Shown here piece by piece: positions 1 through 9,192 of a DNA stretch of 64,000 bases. Source of the stretch: Alphaproteobacteria bacterium (GTDB taxonomy: Bacteria > Pseudomonadota > Alphaproteobacteria > UBA2966); contig JAGWAU010000005.1 of the NCBI GenBank assembly GCA_021296255.1, positions 158,192-222,191 on the forward strand, read 5' to 3'. The position numbers and the translations under genes were made by a program. The notes below the pieces were generated by a model that saw nothing but the letters and a program-made list of their open reading frames with translations, was not told the DNA's origin and ran no database searches. Within the stretch, counting starts at the first letter, position 1. Each line of letters opens with the position of its first letter.

Positions 1-1
1 G

Positions 2-155
2 TTCGTGAAAAAGATCCCTGGTGGACGGTTCACGCCAGCGTTAGGCAACGCCACGCTATGCGGCGTCTGCGTCGAAACCGATGATTCGAGCGGATTCGCC
101 ACGTCCATAGCCCCCATCCGCATCGGCGGGCACCTCATACCCGCTGGGCCTGCTT
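2..155 (+). CDS. C-terminal end of an unrecognised protein (partial)
   Basis: An open frame enters from the left edge and runs for 50 codons to a TAG at 153-155. Its codon choice is GC-rich at third positions, like the neighbouring genes. The visible end reads as a mixed beta-type sequence with CGVCVETDD near the middle and RIGGHL close to the stop. I do not recognise the family. It is on the same strand as the yebC-ruv genes, which begin about 165 bases later, so it could be the last gene of an upstream unit. It could also be chance, since no start is in view. Confidence 0.4.
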
Positions 156-319
156 AGGCGCGGAGCAGTCAAAAATCCGCCACATTGCTCTCATAAATCG
201 ACGATTGTCGTCTCGTCCGACCGGTGGCGCATCTTCGGACCATCCCGGGAAATCCTGCTCCCTCCCACAATATTTGGTATATTTCCTGAAATTACCAACC
301 AAATACATGACGTGAATCG
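156..319. other. Intergenic leader before the yebC gene
   Basis: No gene is seen here. The stretch is more AT-rich near 268-306, just before the yebC-family start, which fits a promoter for the yebC-ruv transcript. No -35/-10 pair is convincing enough to call. Confidence 0.4.
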
Positions 320-1069
320 ATGGCAGGCCATTCACAATTCAAGAACATCATGTACCGCAAGGGCGCACAGGACGCTAGACGGTCCAAGCTGTTCTCCAAG
401 CTGGCGCGGGAGATTCAGGTCGCCGCGCGAACGGGAATGGCAGACCCGGAAATGAACTCCCGGCTTCGCGCGGCCGTCGCGGCCGCGCGGGCGGCCAACA
501 TGCCGAAGGACAATATCGAGCGGGCGATCAAGCGGGGTTCGACTGGTGAAGACGATGCGAATTACGAAGAGGTCCGATACGAGGGGTACGGGCCCGCGGG
601 CGTGGCCCTCATTGTCGAAGCCTTGACGGACAACCGCAACCGCACCGCGGCCGACGTGCGCTCGGCCTTCGGCAAATTCGGCGGAGTTCTGGGCGAAACG
701 GGAAGCGTCTCATTCATGTTCGATCGCGTGGGTTCGATCAACTACTTGCCAGAAGCGGCTTCCGAGGAGGAAATGCTTGAAGCCGCCATTGAAGCCGGTG
801 CAGGTGATTGCGAGACGACGGAGGATGGTCACGAGATCAATTGCGATCCCGACGACTTGAACGAGGTTCGGGACGCCTTGGAACGGCAGTTCGGGGCATC
901 GCAAAACGCGGGTTTGACGTGGAAGCCTCAGACGACGATCCCGGTCGACGAGTCTCAGGCGGGCTCGCTGATCAAGCTTCTCGAGACGCTCGAAGACAAC
1001 GACGACGTTCAGCGAGTGTCTGCGAATTTCGATATTCCCAAGGACGTTCTCGATCAGCTCGATGCCTGA
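320..1069 (+). CDS. yebC: YebC/PmpR-family protein
   Basis: 249 residues, the usual length of the YebC/TACO1 family. The diagnostic start [10 protein letters not shown] is present, followed by the K-rich basic helix ([16 protein letters not shown]). The acidic middle and the C-terminal region ending DVLDQLDA are also typical. Family members are DNA-binding transcriptional regulators (PmpR) or translation factors that relieve ribosome stalling; which role applies here cannot be told from sequence. It sits directly upstream of ruvC with a 30-base gap and is probably co-transcribed with ruvCAB, the common bacterial arrangement. The start is fixed by the conserved N-terminus, although the ribosome binding site is weak. 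Confidence 0.95.
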   Translation: MAGHSQFKNIMYRKGAQDARRSKLFSKLAREIQVAARTGMADPEMNSRLRAAVAAARAANMPKDNIERAIKRGSTGEDDANYEEVRYEGYGPAGVALIVEALTDNRNRTAADVRSAFGKFGGVLGETGSVSFMFDRVGSINYLPEAASEEEMLEAAIEAGAGDCETTEDGHEINCDPDDLNEVRDALERQFGASQNAGLTWKPQTTIPVDESQAGSLIKLLETLEDNDDVQRVSANFDIPKDVLDQLDA

Positions 1070-1099
1070 GGGGATGTACGGTCCGATCAGGGTTGCCCG

Positions 1100-1657
1100 A
1101 TGAGAATCATCGGAATCGATCCTGGATTGAGGCGCTCGGGCTGGGGCGTGATCGATGCGTCCGGCAATCAGCTGCGGCATGTCGCGAACGGTGTCGTGAC
1201 GTCGAGATCGGACGCCGAATTCTCGCAGCGGCTGCGCCAGCTGTTTGAAGGCATCACCACTGTCCTGGCGAGGTTTGAGCCTCGGGAAGCAGCGGTGGAA
1301 GAGACGTTCGTCAATCGCAATCCCGTCTCGACACTCAAGCTGGGGCAGGCCCGCGGTGTGACCTTGCTGGCACCGGCGATGCGCGGATTGCCCGTCGCCG
1401 AGTACCCGGCAAATCTCATAAAGAAGTCTATCGTCGGCGTGGGTCACGCCGCGAAGCAACAGATGCATATGATGGTGCGGACCTTGCTCGGTGGCGTCGC
1501 CATCGACAATTCCGATGCCGCCGATGCCCTGGCGGTAGCGATCTGCCACGCCCATCACCGCTCGACCCGGCAACGATGGATGCCATCGCCGCCGAAGCGA
1601 GCGTCGGGACGCCGGACTAGGGCGCGAACCGCGCCGGTCGTCGGGGGAGGCCCGTGA
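1100..1657 (+). CDS. ruvC: Crossover junction endodeoxyribonuclease RuvC
   Basis: 185 residues. RuvC is the dimeric nuclease that resolves Holliday junctions with RuvAB in the cytoplasm. The N-terminal IGIDPG carries the first catalytic Asp, VEETFVN near residue 70 the catalytic Glu, and [12 protein letters not shown] near 140 the C-terminal acidic pair. The last 25 residues are Arg/Pro-rich and variable, as in alphaproteobacterial homologues. ruvA follows with a one-base gap, so ruvC, ruvA and ruvB are translationally coupled. Confidence 0.97.
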   Translation: MRIIGIDPGLRRSGWGVIDASGNQLRHVANGVVTSRSDAEFSQRLRQLFEGITTVLARFEPREAAVEETFVNRNPVSTLKLGQARGVTLLAPAMRGLPVAEYPANLIKKSIVGVGHAAKQQMHMMVRTLLGGVAIDNSDAADALAVAICHAHHRSTRQRWMPSPPKRASGRRTRARTAPVVGGGP

Positions 1658-1658
1658 G

Positions 1659-2270
1659 ATGATCGCATGGCTTCATGGCGTCCTGCGCCTGGCGGGAGAC
1701 GATCACGTTGTCGTCGACGTCGGCGGCGTCGGTTATCAGGTGTTCTGCTCGAGCCGGACCAGGAACGCCATGCCCCGCATCGGCGATTCCGTAACTCTCG
1801 AGATCGAAACGCATGTCCGCGAGGATCACATCCATTTGTTCGGGTTCTCCGAGACCTCCGAGCGTGACTGGTTTCGAAGACTTCAGACCGTGCAGGGGAT
1901 CGGTGCCCGGGTCGCTCTTGGAGTCCTGTCGGTGCTTTCCCCGGCGGATCTGTTCCGCGCGGTTGCCGCGCAAGACGACGTGCCGCTCACTCAGGCACCG
2001 GGTGTCGGACCGAGGCTCGCGGGCCGGGTCGTTGCCGAGCTGAAGGATAAGGTCCCGCAGTTGACGGTTGCCGTGGGTGCGGGCGACGCCATCGGGCCAC
2101 AGACCGAAAGGCCGGGCACTGAAACCGGTGACGCGGTCTCTGCGCTCGTCAATCTGGGTTATGGTCGTGCCGAGGCGTTCGGAGCCGTTGCCAGCGTGGC
2201 CTCGGCGCTCGGTGACGACACGTCGGTCGAAGCGCTGATCAAGGCAGGGTTGAAGGAGTTGGGGCGGTGA
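1659..2270 (+). CDS. ruvA: Holliday junction branch-migration subunit RuvA
   Basis: 203 residues, the normal length. An N-terminal OB-fold (MIAWLHGVL, then [10 protein letters not shown]) is followed by helix-hairpin-helix motifs ([14 protein letters not shown], and [20 protein letters not shown] near residues 110-135). A C-terminal three-helix domain ([14 protein letters not shown]) contacts RuvB. A GGAGG about 7 bases upstream supports this start. The stop overlaps the ruvB start in a GTGA, so the two are translationally coupled. Confidence 0.97.
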   Translation: MIAWLHGVLRLAGDDHVVVDVGGVGYQVFCSSRTRNAMPRIGDSVTLEIETHVREDHIHLFGFSETSERDWFRRLQTVQGIGARVALGVLSVLSPADLFRAVAAQDDVPLTQAPGVGPRLAGRVVAELKDKVPQLTVAVGAGDAIGPQTERPGTETGDAVSALVNLGYGRAEAFGAVASVASALGDDTSVEALIKAGLKELGR

Positions 2271-3316
2271 CGGACGAACGTGTCATTGCGGCGGATTTCG
2301 GTTCCGACGACGCCGTCGAAACGAGCCTCAGGCCTAGGGCACTGGATGAATTCATCGGACAACATTCCGTCCGCGAGAACCTGCGAGTGTTCGTCGACGC
2401 CGCACGTAGCCGTGGCGACGCCCTGGATCATGTCCTGTTCGTGGGCCCGCCGGGCCTCGGCAAGACGACCCTGGCGCAAATCATTGCCCGCGAGCTGAGG
2501 GTCGGCTTTCGGGCAACCTCGGGTCCCGTGGTCGCCCGGGCGGGAGACCTCGCTGCGATCTTGACCAACCTCGACCCGCGGGACGTTTTGTTCATCGACG
2601 AGATCCACAGACTGAGCCCGGTGGTCGAAGAGATCCTCTACCCGGCCATGGAGGACTTTCACCTCGACCTCATCATCGGCGAAGGCCCGGCGGCGCGTTC
2701 CGTACGTATCGATATGCCCGCGTTCACGCTGATCGGCGCCACGACCCGGTCGGGGTTGCTGACGACACCGCTTCGAGACCGTTTCGGGATCCATGCCCGG
2801 CTGGGCTTTTACGCGCTCGATGAGTTGCGAGAAATCGTCGAGCGGAGCGCACGTGTCCTGGACGTCGAAATCACCGGCGACGGGGCAATCGAAATCGCCA
2901 AACGCTCTCGCGGAACGCCCCGCGTGGCCGGTCGCCTCTTGCGAAGGGTCCGCGACTTCGCCACCGTAGAAGGGGTGACATCCATTGATCGGAACGTTGC
3001 CGACGGCGCTCTCGGTCGCCTCGACGTGGACGTCCGAGGCCTCGATGCCCTCGACCGCCGTTATCTCGCCCTCATCGCGGACCACTACGGCGGAGGCCCG
3101 GTGGGGGTCGACACTTTGGCGGCCGCGCTGAGCGAGCCGCGGGACACGATCGAAGAGATCATCGAGCCGTTCCTCATTCAACAGGGACTCGCCCAACGAA
3201 CGTCACGCGGGCGCATGCTCACGGCGTCCGGATTTGGGCACCTCGGCCTGCAAGCGCCGCAGCAGTTCCCGGCCCAGCTGGAACTGGTTGCCGAGGAGGA
3301 TGTCGAAGATGGTTGA
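2267..3316 (+). CDS. ruvB: Holliday junction DNA helicase RuvB
   Basis: 349 residues. RuvB is the AAA+ motor that drives branch migration on RuvA-bound junctions. Walker A is [11 protein letters not shown] near residue 65 and Walker B is LFIDEIHRL near 110. Sensor 1 is the GATTRSG region, and the arginine-finger and winged-helix domains follow ([19 protein letters not shown]-terminal [15 protein letters not shown]). It starts with GTG overlapping the ruvA stop. Its own stop codon lies inside the start region of ybgC. Confidence 0.98.
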   Translation: MTDERVIAADFGSDDAVETSLRPRALDEFIGQHSVRENLRVFVDAARSRGDALDHVLFVGPPGLGKTTLAQIIARELRVGFRATSGPVVARAGDLAAILTNLDPRDVLFIDEIHRLSPVVEEILYPAMEDFHLDLIIGEGPAARSVRIDMPAFTLIGATTRSGLLTTPLRDRFGIHARLGFYALDELREIVERSARVLDVEITGDGAIEIAKRSRGTPRVAGRLLRRVRDFATVEGVTSIDRNVADGALGRLDVDVRGLDALDRRYLALIADHYGGGPVGVDTLAAALSEPRDTIEEIIEPFLIQQGLAQRTSRGRMLTASGFGHLGLQAPQQFPAQLELVAEEDVEDG

Positions 3317-3788
3317 TGGCCGTCCCGGCAGCGGCTGGCTGCAGGGTTCCGTGCACGTGCTGCCGTTGCGTGTTTACTGGGAGGACACCGACGGGACGGG
3401 CGCCGTGTACTACGCCAACTATCTGAAGTACGCCGAGCGCGCCCGTACCGATCTGCTGCGCCTTGCGGGAATCCAACAGAGTGCATTGCTCGAAGATGGC
3501 GACGTCACGTTCGCCGTGCGGCGTTGCGAAGTAGCTTACCTGGCGCCGGCGCGGCTCGACGACGAGTTGGAGGTCCACACCCGTCTCACCGACATTCGCG
3601 GCGCGTCGCTCCAAGCCGAGCAAATCGTCCGGCGGAATGGCACGGACTTGGTCAAGGCAATCGTGAATGTCGCGTGCCTCGACCGTTCCGGAAAGCCCCG
3701 GCGCCTGCCGGCACCCGTCAAGGAATCGCTCGCCGCCTTGCCACACTCGCGGCTGGGCGCAACCACCGTGGACAACACGACGAACTAG
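3309..3788 (+). CDS. ybgC: Acyl-CoA thioesterase YbgC, hotdog fold
   Basis: 159 residues from an ATG that overlaps the end of ruvB by 8 bases. The conserved YbgC/4-hydroxybenzoyl-CoA thioesterase motif is present near residues 20-40: [27 protein letters not shown] is broken here as [14 protein letters not shown] then [13 protein letters not shown], with the catalytic Asp in EDTD. An in-frame start 75 bases upstream would only add shadow sequence from ruvB. YbgC is a cytoplasmic thioesterase tied to phospholipid metabolism and is the standard first gene of the tol-pal operon. tolQ starts two bases after its stop. Confidence 0.95.
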   Translation: MVDGRPGSGWLQGSVHVLPLRVYWEDTDGTGAVYYANYLKYAERARTDLLRLAGIQQSALLEDGDVTFAVRRCEVAYLAPARLDDELEVHTRLTDIRGASLQAEQIVRRNGTDLVKAIVNVACLDRSGKPRRLPAPVKESLAALPHSRLGATTVDNTTN

Positions 3789-3790
3789 GC

Positions 3791-4531
3791 ATGGAAAAAG
3801 AGGCAATTGACGCAGCTGTTCTGGCGGGCTCCGTGAGCGCTGCGGATCTTTCTTTGGTCGGTTTGTTTCTGCGCGCCGACGTCGTCGTGAAAGCTGTACT
3901 TCTCGTGTTGATCCTGGCTTCGTTCTGGTGCTGGGCGATCATCGTCGAAAAGATACTCAGGCTGCGCCGGTTGGTGGTGCAGGCAGACGACTTCGAAGAG
4001 TCTTTCTGGTCGGGAGGTTCGCTGGAGGACCTCTATGATCGTATTGGAGGGCAGCCGGATCACCCGATGGCCTTTTTGTTCGCGGCAGCCATGCGGGAAT
4101 GGCGGCGAAGCACCGCGGGAGGTGCCGGGAACGAACGAACCCTCCATGCCGGCATTCAAGACCGGATCGGACAGGTCATGCAACTGACCATGAACCGGGA
4201 GGTGGAGAATCTGGAGCGCTATCTGGGCTTTCTCGCCACGGTCGGATCGACCGCCCCTTTTATCGGATTGTTCGGGACGGTCTGGGGAATCATGAACAGC
4301 TTTCAGGCCATCGCCCTTACCAAGAATACGAGCTTGGCTGTCGTGGCTCCCGGTATTGCTGAAGCGCTGTTTGCCACGGCGTTGGGGCTGGTCGCGGCGA
4401 TTCCCGCAGTCGTTGCCTATAACAAGTTCTCGACCGATATTCTGCGCTATGCAAACCGCCTCGAGAGTTTCGCCGGAGAATTCTCGGCCATCCTCTCCCG
4501 TCAACTCGACGAGCACAGACAGGCGAACTGA
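3791..4531 (+). CDS. tolQ: Tol-Pal system inner-membrane protein TolQ
   Basis: 246 residues. TolQ forms the proton channel with TolR that energises TolA in envelope constriction. There are three membrane segments: one near residues 30-50 (AVLLVLILASFWCWAIIVE), and two in the MotA/ExbB core, with YLGFLATVGSTAPFIGLFGTVWGIM near 140-165 (quoted here as two joined parts, YLGFLATVGSTAPF and IGLFGTVWGIM) and IAEALFATALGLVAAIPAVVAY near 185-205 (IAEALFATALGL, VAAIPAVVAY). The ATG at 3791 is preferred over upstream in-frame starts, which read into ybgC. Its stop overlaps the tolR start (TGATGG). Confidence 0.97.
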   Translation: MEKEAIDAAVLAGSVSAADLSLVGLFLRADVVVKAVLLVLILASFWCWAIIVEKILRLRRLVVQADDFEESFWSGGSLEDLYDRIGGQPDHPMAFLFAAAMREWRRSTAGGAGNERTLHAGIQDRIGQVMQLTMNREVENLERYLGFLATVGSTAPFIGLFGTVWGIMNSFQAIALTKNTSLAVVAPGIAEALFATALGLVAAIPAVVAYNKFSTDILRYANRLESFAGEFSAILSRQLDEHRQAN

Positions 4532-4989
4532 TGGCGGTGGTGATCCAAGGTCGCCGTGGGCCTCGCCTTCGTGCGGGGCGCGACTTCAAGGTGATGAGCG
4601 AGATTAACGTCACGCCATTCGTCGACGTCATGCTGGTGCTGCTTGTCGTGTTCATGGTGACGGCCCCCCTGCTAACCGTCGGCGTTCAAGTTGATCTGCC
4701 CAAGACGAGGGCGGGGGTCATTCAAGGGCAGGACGAACCCCTCGCCGTGAGCATCGACGGACGGGGCCGGTTGTTCCTGCAAGAGACCGCCATAGAACTC
4801 GGTAACCTCGTCCCGAGATTGATTGCGATCTCCGGCAACAAGCCGGACATACGGATATTCGTGCGCGGCGACCGGAACGTTCCCTACGGGCGTGTCATGG
4901 AGGTCATGGGAACCATCAACCAGGCGGGCTTTTCGCGGGTGGCGCTCATCACGGCGAGATCCAACGTTTCAGGAGTGCGCGAGCAGTAG
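4531..4989 (+). CDS. tolR: Tol-Pal system protein TolR
   Basis: 152 residues, in the ExbD/TolR family. It has a short cytoplasmic head, one transmembrane helix (FVDVMLVLLVVFMVTAPLL near residues 30-48) with the proton-carrying Asp in FVDVML, and a periplasmic domain that binds peptidoglycan. It partners TolQ. The start overlaps the tolQ stop by one base, and tolA begins 6 bases after its stop. Confidence 0.97.
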   Translation: MAVVIQGRRGPRLRAGRDFKVMSEINVTPFVDVMLVLLVVFMVTAPLLTVGVQVDLPKTRAGVIQGQDEPLAVSIDGRGRLFLQETAIELGNLVPRLIAISGNKPDIRIFVRGDRNVPYGRVMEVMGTINQAGFSRVALITARSNVSGVREQ

Positions 4990-4995
4990 TGGACG

Positions 4996-5859
4996 GTGCG
5001 CAACGGGATTTTCATATCCGCCGTCATTCACATGGCGGTGTTGTGGATCAGTTTCGTGGGCCTGCCCGAGTGGTCGCGTTCGGACCCGGAACTCGTGGAG
5101 CAGCCTGTTATCGTCGAGCTCGTGACCATCTCCGAGGAAACCAGGGCGGCGCGTCCGAAGTCGGAACCGGTAAAAGAGGACAAGACGCCGCCGAACCCCC
5201 GACAAAAACCCCAGCCGCCAAAGCTGGTCGAGGCGCCACCGGCCTCCGCTGAGCCGGAGGCGGAGGTCGCCGTCGTCGTTCCCGAGACGAAACCCAGGCC
5301 CAAGCCCAAACCGCCAAAAAATGTTGCCAAACCCAAGCGTAAACCGAAGCCGCCGACAGGAAAGGTGGCCAAGGCGAAGCCCGAAGCGCCCAAGGACGCA
5401 AAATCGAAGAAGTACAAGTTCGATGCCGATCGGATTGCGGCGTTGATCGACAAGACACCTCGCAAGCGGTCGGCACCGGAAACGCCCGAAACCCCGAGGG
5501 TGCCGCCCAAGATCACGTCCCGGACCGCCCAGCCGTTGGCAGGGCAACCGTTGACATTGTCGGAAGTAGATGCTCTCAAAACGCAGATCGAGCGCTGCTG
5601 GATCGTTCAAGCCGGGGCACGCTACGCAGAGGATCTTGTCGTGACGATTCGTGTTTTCCTCAATCCGGACGGGTCCTTGCGTCGTGAGCCGCAGATCGTC
5701 GACGATGAGCGACTGGCTGGCGATCCGTTTTTCCGGGCGGCGGCGGAAAGTGCTATTCGTGCAGTTCTAAAATGCGAGCCGTTCAAAATGCCGTTCACCA
5801 AGTACCATCGCTGGCGCGAGATCGAGCTCACGTTCGACCCGAGGGAAATGCTCGGCTAG
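4996..5859 (+). CDS. tolA: Tol-Pal system protein TolA (energy-transducing)
   Basis: 287 residues from a GTG. There is an N-terminal membrane anchor ([19 protein letters not shown]). A long Pro/Lys/Glu-rich periplasm-spanning stretch follows at about residues 45-150 (repeats such as [10 protein letters not shown] and KPKRKPKPP). The C-terminal TolA/TonB-like domain (about 185-287) contains [11 protein letters not shown] and [13 protein letters not shown]. TolA links the TolQR motor to Pal and TolB. The anchor-linker-C-domain order and the operon position make the call firm. Confidence 0.95.
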   Translation: MRNGIFISAVIHMAVLWISFVGLPEWSRSDPELVEQPVIVELVTISEETRAARPKSEPVKEDKTPPNPRQKPQPPKLVEAPPASAEPEAEVAVVVPETKPRPKPKPPKNVAKPKRKPKPPTGKVAKAKPEAPKDAKSKKYKFDADRIAALIDKTPRKRSAPETPETPRVPPKITSRTAQPLAGQPLTLSEVDALKTQIERCWIVQAGARYAEDLVVTIRVFLNPDGSLRREPQIVDDERLAGDPFFRAAAESAIRAVLKCEPFKMPFTKYHRWREIELTFDPREMLG

Positions 5860-5864
5860 TCGCC

Positions 5865-7223
5865 ATGCGTGTGTTGGCAACTCTCAAAGGCGCGGTCGCT
5901 CCGTTCTTGACGGCGGCCATCCTGCTCGTGGCCGCACCTGCGTCAGCCGTTCTCAGGATCGACATCACCCAGGGCGTGGTCGATCCGCTCCCCATCGCGA
6001 TAAGCGTATTTCACGCGGAGAACGAAGACGGCCAAAAGGCGGCGCGTGACATCGCGGATCTCGTCGCCCGTAACCTCGAGCGGTCGGGCCTTTTCCGGCC
6101 CATCGACCGCAGGGCGTTCATTCAGACACCGGCGGCGATGAAGGTGCAGCCCCGTTTCCCCGATTGGCGGGCGATCAACGCGCAGGCGCTGGTGACTGGC
6201 ACGACGACCAAGCTGGAGGACGGCAGGCTTCGTGTCGAATTCCGACTGTGGGACGTGTTCGCCGGTCAACAGATGACTGGACTGGCGTACTTCACCGCCT
6301 CTCCGAATTGGCGCCGTATCGCGCACCTGATCAGCGATGCGATTTACCAGCGGCTGACGGGGGAAGCCGGTTACTTCGACACGCGGATCGTGTATATCGC
6401 GGAAACCGGCCCGCAGATCGCACGGATCAAGCGGCTCGCGATCATGGATCAAGACGGTGCCCACAACCGCTTTCTGACGGACGGCGGCCACCTCGTCCTT
6501 ACCCCCCGGTTTTCGCCGACTTCGCAGGAGATCACGTACCTGTCCTATCGGCAGGGCACCCCGCGGGTATTCATCTACAACATCGATACCGGACAGCAGG
6601 AAGTCCTCGGTGACTTTCCGGGTATGACCTTCGCGCCTCGGTTCTCACCCGACGGCAACAAGGTCATCATGAGCTTCATCAGAGTCGACAACTCCGACAT
6701 CTACACGATGGATTTGCGAACCCGGCGGATAGCGCGGCTGACGCGGCACCCGGCAATTGACACGTCGCCGTCCTACTCCCCCGACGGCTCGCGAATCACG
6801 TTCAACTCGGACCGCGGCGGAAGCCAGCAGCTCTACGTGATGAACGTGGATGGCAGCAATGTTCACCGCATCAGTTTCGCTCGCGGCCGGTACGCGACGC
6901 CGGTGTGGTCGCCCCGTGGCGATCTCATTGCGTTCACCAAGTTCACCCAAGGTCGCTTCTTCATCGGCGTGATGCGCCCTGATGGCAGAGGCGAGCGTCT
7001 GCTGACGGAGAGCTTCCTTGACGAAGGACCCACTTGGGCCCCGAACGGCCGGGTCTTGATGTTCTTTCGGCAGCGGCCCACCCGGGACGACGGCTCAGGC
7101 GGAGAGACGACGCTCTATTCGGTCGATCTCACGGGCCACAACGAACGGCGTATCGTTACGCCGACGCAGGCATCCGATCCGGCTTGGTCACCGCTGAGTT
7201 CTCCGCCCCCCTTGATTCGGTAA
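5865..7223 (+). CDS. tolB: Tol-Pal system beta-propeller protein TolB
   Basis: 452 residues. TolB is the periplasmic protein that shuttles between TolA and Pal. A signal peptide is visible ([15 protein letters not shown], cleavage near residue 28). An alpha/beta N-terminal domain (about 30-170) and a WD40-like PD40 beta-propeller follow, with repeated blades such as [31 protein letters not shown] and [14 protein letters not shown]. The ATG at 5865 is chosen because it precedes the signal peptide; the in-frame start 93 bases earlier lies inside tolA. Confidence 0.97.
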   Translation: MRVLATLKGAVAPFLTAAILLVAAPASAVLRIDITQGVVDPLPIAISVFHAENEDGQKAARDIADLVARNLERSGLFRPIDRRAFIQTPAAMKVQPRFPDWRAINAQALVTGTTTKLEDGRLRVEFRLWDVFAGQQMTGLAYFTASPNWRRIAHLISDAIYQRLTGEAGYFDTRIVYIAETGPQIARIKRLAIMDQDGAHNRFLTDGGHLVLTPRFSPTSQEITYLSYRQGTPRVFIYNIDTGQQEVLGDFPGMTFAPRFSPDGNKVIMSFIRVDNSDIYTMDLRTRRIARLTRHPAIDTSPSYSPDGSRITFNSDRGGSQQLYVMNVDGSNVHRISFARGRYATPVWSPRGDLIAFTKFTQGRFFIGVMRPDGRGERLLTESFLDEGPTWAPNGRVLMFFRQRPTRDDGSGGETTLYSVDLTGHNERRIVTPTQASDPAWSPLSSPPPLIR

Positions 7224-7395
7224 AAGGGCACTATTATATTCGCCGCTGGAATCGTAAGAATCCCAGGGATTTACAGAATACCGGACCCTTCAAGAGGGAC
7301 CAAGCGCGGCTGCCGTATTTGCTGTGCGGATGTCGTGTTCTTCCGCTGTCTACTACGGTCTCCGCGCGTCGGAGTACATCGTGAAGGAGTTTTCG

Positions 7396-7938
7396 ATGCG
7401 TCTTAAGGCATTTACGGCAATTGCCGCACTCTTGTTCGCTGCTGCTTGCGCGACCGCGCCGGAGGAAAGTGGTGAGGCGTCCGGTACGGGTGGCGCGGTA
7501 ACGTCATCCACCCCCCAGCCCTCTCAAACCGCCAAGGTCGAAAGCAAACCTCAGCAAGTCGAGGAACAGGTAGGGCCCGAGCCCGGTTCTCACGCCGATC
7601 TCGTGGCTAACGTCGGTGATCGCGTTTTCTTCGATTTCGACAAGTTCGACTTGAAACCCGAGGCCCGAGACACCCTCGATCGTCAAGCCGCCTGGCTGAA
7701 GCAATATCCGCGCGTGACGGTGACGATCGAAGGGCATTGTGATGAGCGCGGGACGCGGGAATACAATTTGGCGCTCGGTCAACGGCGCGCGGCGGCCGTT
7801 CGCGATTATCTCGTCGCGCTCGGAGTTTCGGACTCACGAGTCGATGTCATCAGTTACGGCAAGGAGCGACCGGAGGTCGTGGGATCCAACGAAGCTGCGT
7901 GGGCGCAGAACCGGCGCGGGGTCACCACGATCAATTAG
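7396..7938 (+). CDS. pal: Peptidoglycan-associated lipoprotein Pal
   Basis: 180 residues. It has a lipoprotein signal with lipobox LFAAAC (Cys about residue 18), then a low-complexity linker. The OmpA-like peptidoglycan-binding domain covers about residues 70-180 and contains VFFDFDKFDLKPEARDTLD, VTIEGHCDERGTREYNLALG and the RAAAVRDYL helix. A GAAGGAG lies 8 bases upstream of the ATG at 7396, which settles the start. It is an outer-membrane lipoprotein and a partner of TolB and TolA. A strong hairpin follows the gene. Confidence 0.97.
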   Translation: MRLKAFTAIAALLFAAACATAPEESGEASGTGGAVTSSTPQPSQTAKVESKPQQVEEQVGPEPGSHADLVANVGDRVFFDFDKFDLKPEARDTLDRQAAWLKQYPRVTVTIEGHCDERGTREYNLALGQRRAAAVRDYLVALGVSDSRVDVISYGKERPEVVGSNEAAWAQNRRGVTTIN

Positions 7939-7963
7939 CTTCCAGTTCGCGATATCGCGCGTC

Positions 7964-8001
7964 CGAAGCCGCCCGCGGTCGCTGACCGCCGGGTGGCTTC
8001 G
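7964..8001 (+). terminator. Long hairpin after pal
   Basis: Two complementary arms (7964-7980 and 7984-8001) pair over about 17 bp, with one G-T pair and one bulged C, around a 3-base loop GCT. The outer seven pairs are CGAAGCC with GGCTTCG. Only a weak T-run follows (TCGTTTG). It fits a transcript end or processing site between pal and cpoB. Confidence 0.55.
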
Positions 8002-8136
8002 TCGTTTGACGTGATCGATTTAATCGGCGCAACCCGATTGACTTAATTTGGACAAAATCGTGCGCTGTCATGGAATTGAGCGCAGCATGGTGCGGTCGAG
8101 ATCGGTGCAAGCCGCCTCCGAAAACCCAAGTCCCCT

Positions 8137-9177
8137 ATGATGCAATCCGGTTCAAAACCAACTCTCGCGGCGGTGCGCCTGATCCTCTTGGTGCTGACCG
8201 GCCTCGTGCTGTCTGAACCGGTATCGGCTCAAGACAGTGAAGCGAGATCGTTGCGTGAGACGGTCGAACGCCTGCGCCAGGATATCGTGGATCTTCAACG
8301 TCAGGTGTACCGGGGTGAGGCCCCGGCAGCGCCTGGTCCGATTTCACCCCGGCAGGATCAGACGCAAGAAGGGGTGGGGATCGATGAACGGCGAGCCGCC
8401 GGCGCGCTGGTACGCGTGACCGCCCTTGAAGGCGAGCTTCGCGGCCTCACCGGCGAGATCGAAGAGATCAGGCACAAGGTCGATACGGCCGGCCGGCGAC
8501 TCGACAAGCTGGTCGAGGACGTTGATTTCCGACTGTCCGCCATCGAGCGCACCCTCGCCGAGGTGACGGCCATGGCGACCCAGGACGTAGCCCCGGCACA
8601 ATCCCGGACCGACACGCCGGCACCTGAGGCGGCCGGCTCAGGCGTGGTGCCCCAGGTTCCTGGTCCGTCAGGCCAGCCGGGCGTGCTGGGAACGATTCCC
8701 GTCGACCGGCTGCCCCCCCCAGGGAGCGCCGTGGAGACCGCATCCCCGACCCTGGCACGGCCCAAATCGCTGCTGCCGGAAGGGACTCCGGAAGAGCGTT
8801 ACGACTTTGCGCTGAGCCTGCTGCGGCTGCTCCGTTCCCAGGATCTCGTCAAGGCGGAACGGGCATTCGAGGAATTCCTGACAGCCCATGCCGATCACGA
8901 ACTCGCCGACAACGCCAGATACTGGCTTGCAGAATCCCATTACGTCCGCGAGGACTACAACCAAGCCGCCGCGGTCTTCGTGGAGAGCTACCAGACCTCT
9001 CCCACGGGCATCAAGGCTCCGGACAATCTGCTCAAGCTCGGCATGTCTCTGTCCCGCCTCGGTCGGGGTGATGAAGCTTGCGCAGCGTTCCAGGAACTCA
9101 ACGAGAAATTCCCGGATTCGGCTGACAGGATCAAGATGCGCAGCCAAAAGGAATGGCAAAAGGCCGGGTGCGAATAA
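8137..9177 (+). CDS. cpoB: Tol-Pal coordinator CpoB/YbgF
   Basis: 346 residues. A signal peptide ends near VSAQ. A coiled-coil segment follows (LRETVERLRQDIVDLQRQVY), then a Pro/Thr-rich linker. The C-terminal YbgF TPR region (about 215-345) reads RYDFALSLLRLL, FEEFLTAHADHELADNARYWLAESHY and FPDSADRIKMRSQKEW. It is the last gene of the tol-pal cluster and coordinates peptidoglycan synthesis with Tol function. It lies 198 bases after pal, beyond a hairpin, so it may have its own promoter. A second ATG is immediately adjacent to the first. Confidence 0.93.
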   Translation: MMQSGSKPTLAAVRLILLVLTGLVLSEPVSAQDSEARSLRETVERLRQDIVDLQRQVYRGEAPAAPGPISPRQDQTQEGVGIDERRAAGALVRVTALEGELRGLTGEIEEIRHKVDTAGRRLDKLVEDVDFRLSAIERTLAEVTAMATQDVAPAQSRTDTPAPEAAGSGVVPQVPGPSGQPGVLGTIPVDRLPPPGSAVETASPTLARPKSLLPEGTPEERYDFALSLLRLLRSQDLVKAERAFEEFLTAHADHELADNARYWLAESHYVREDYNQAAAVFVESYQTSPTGIKAPDNLLKLGMSLSRLGRGDEACAAFQELNEKFPDSADRIKMRSQKEWQKAGCE

Positions 9178-9192
9178 GGCGCCTCGATCGCC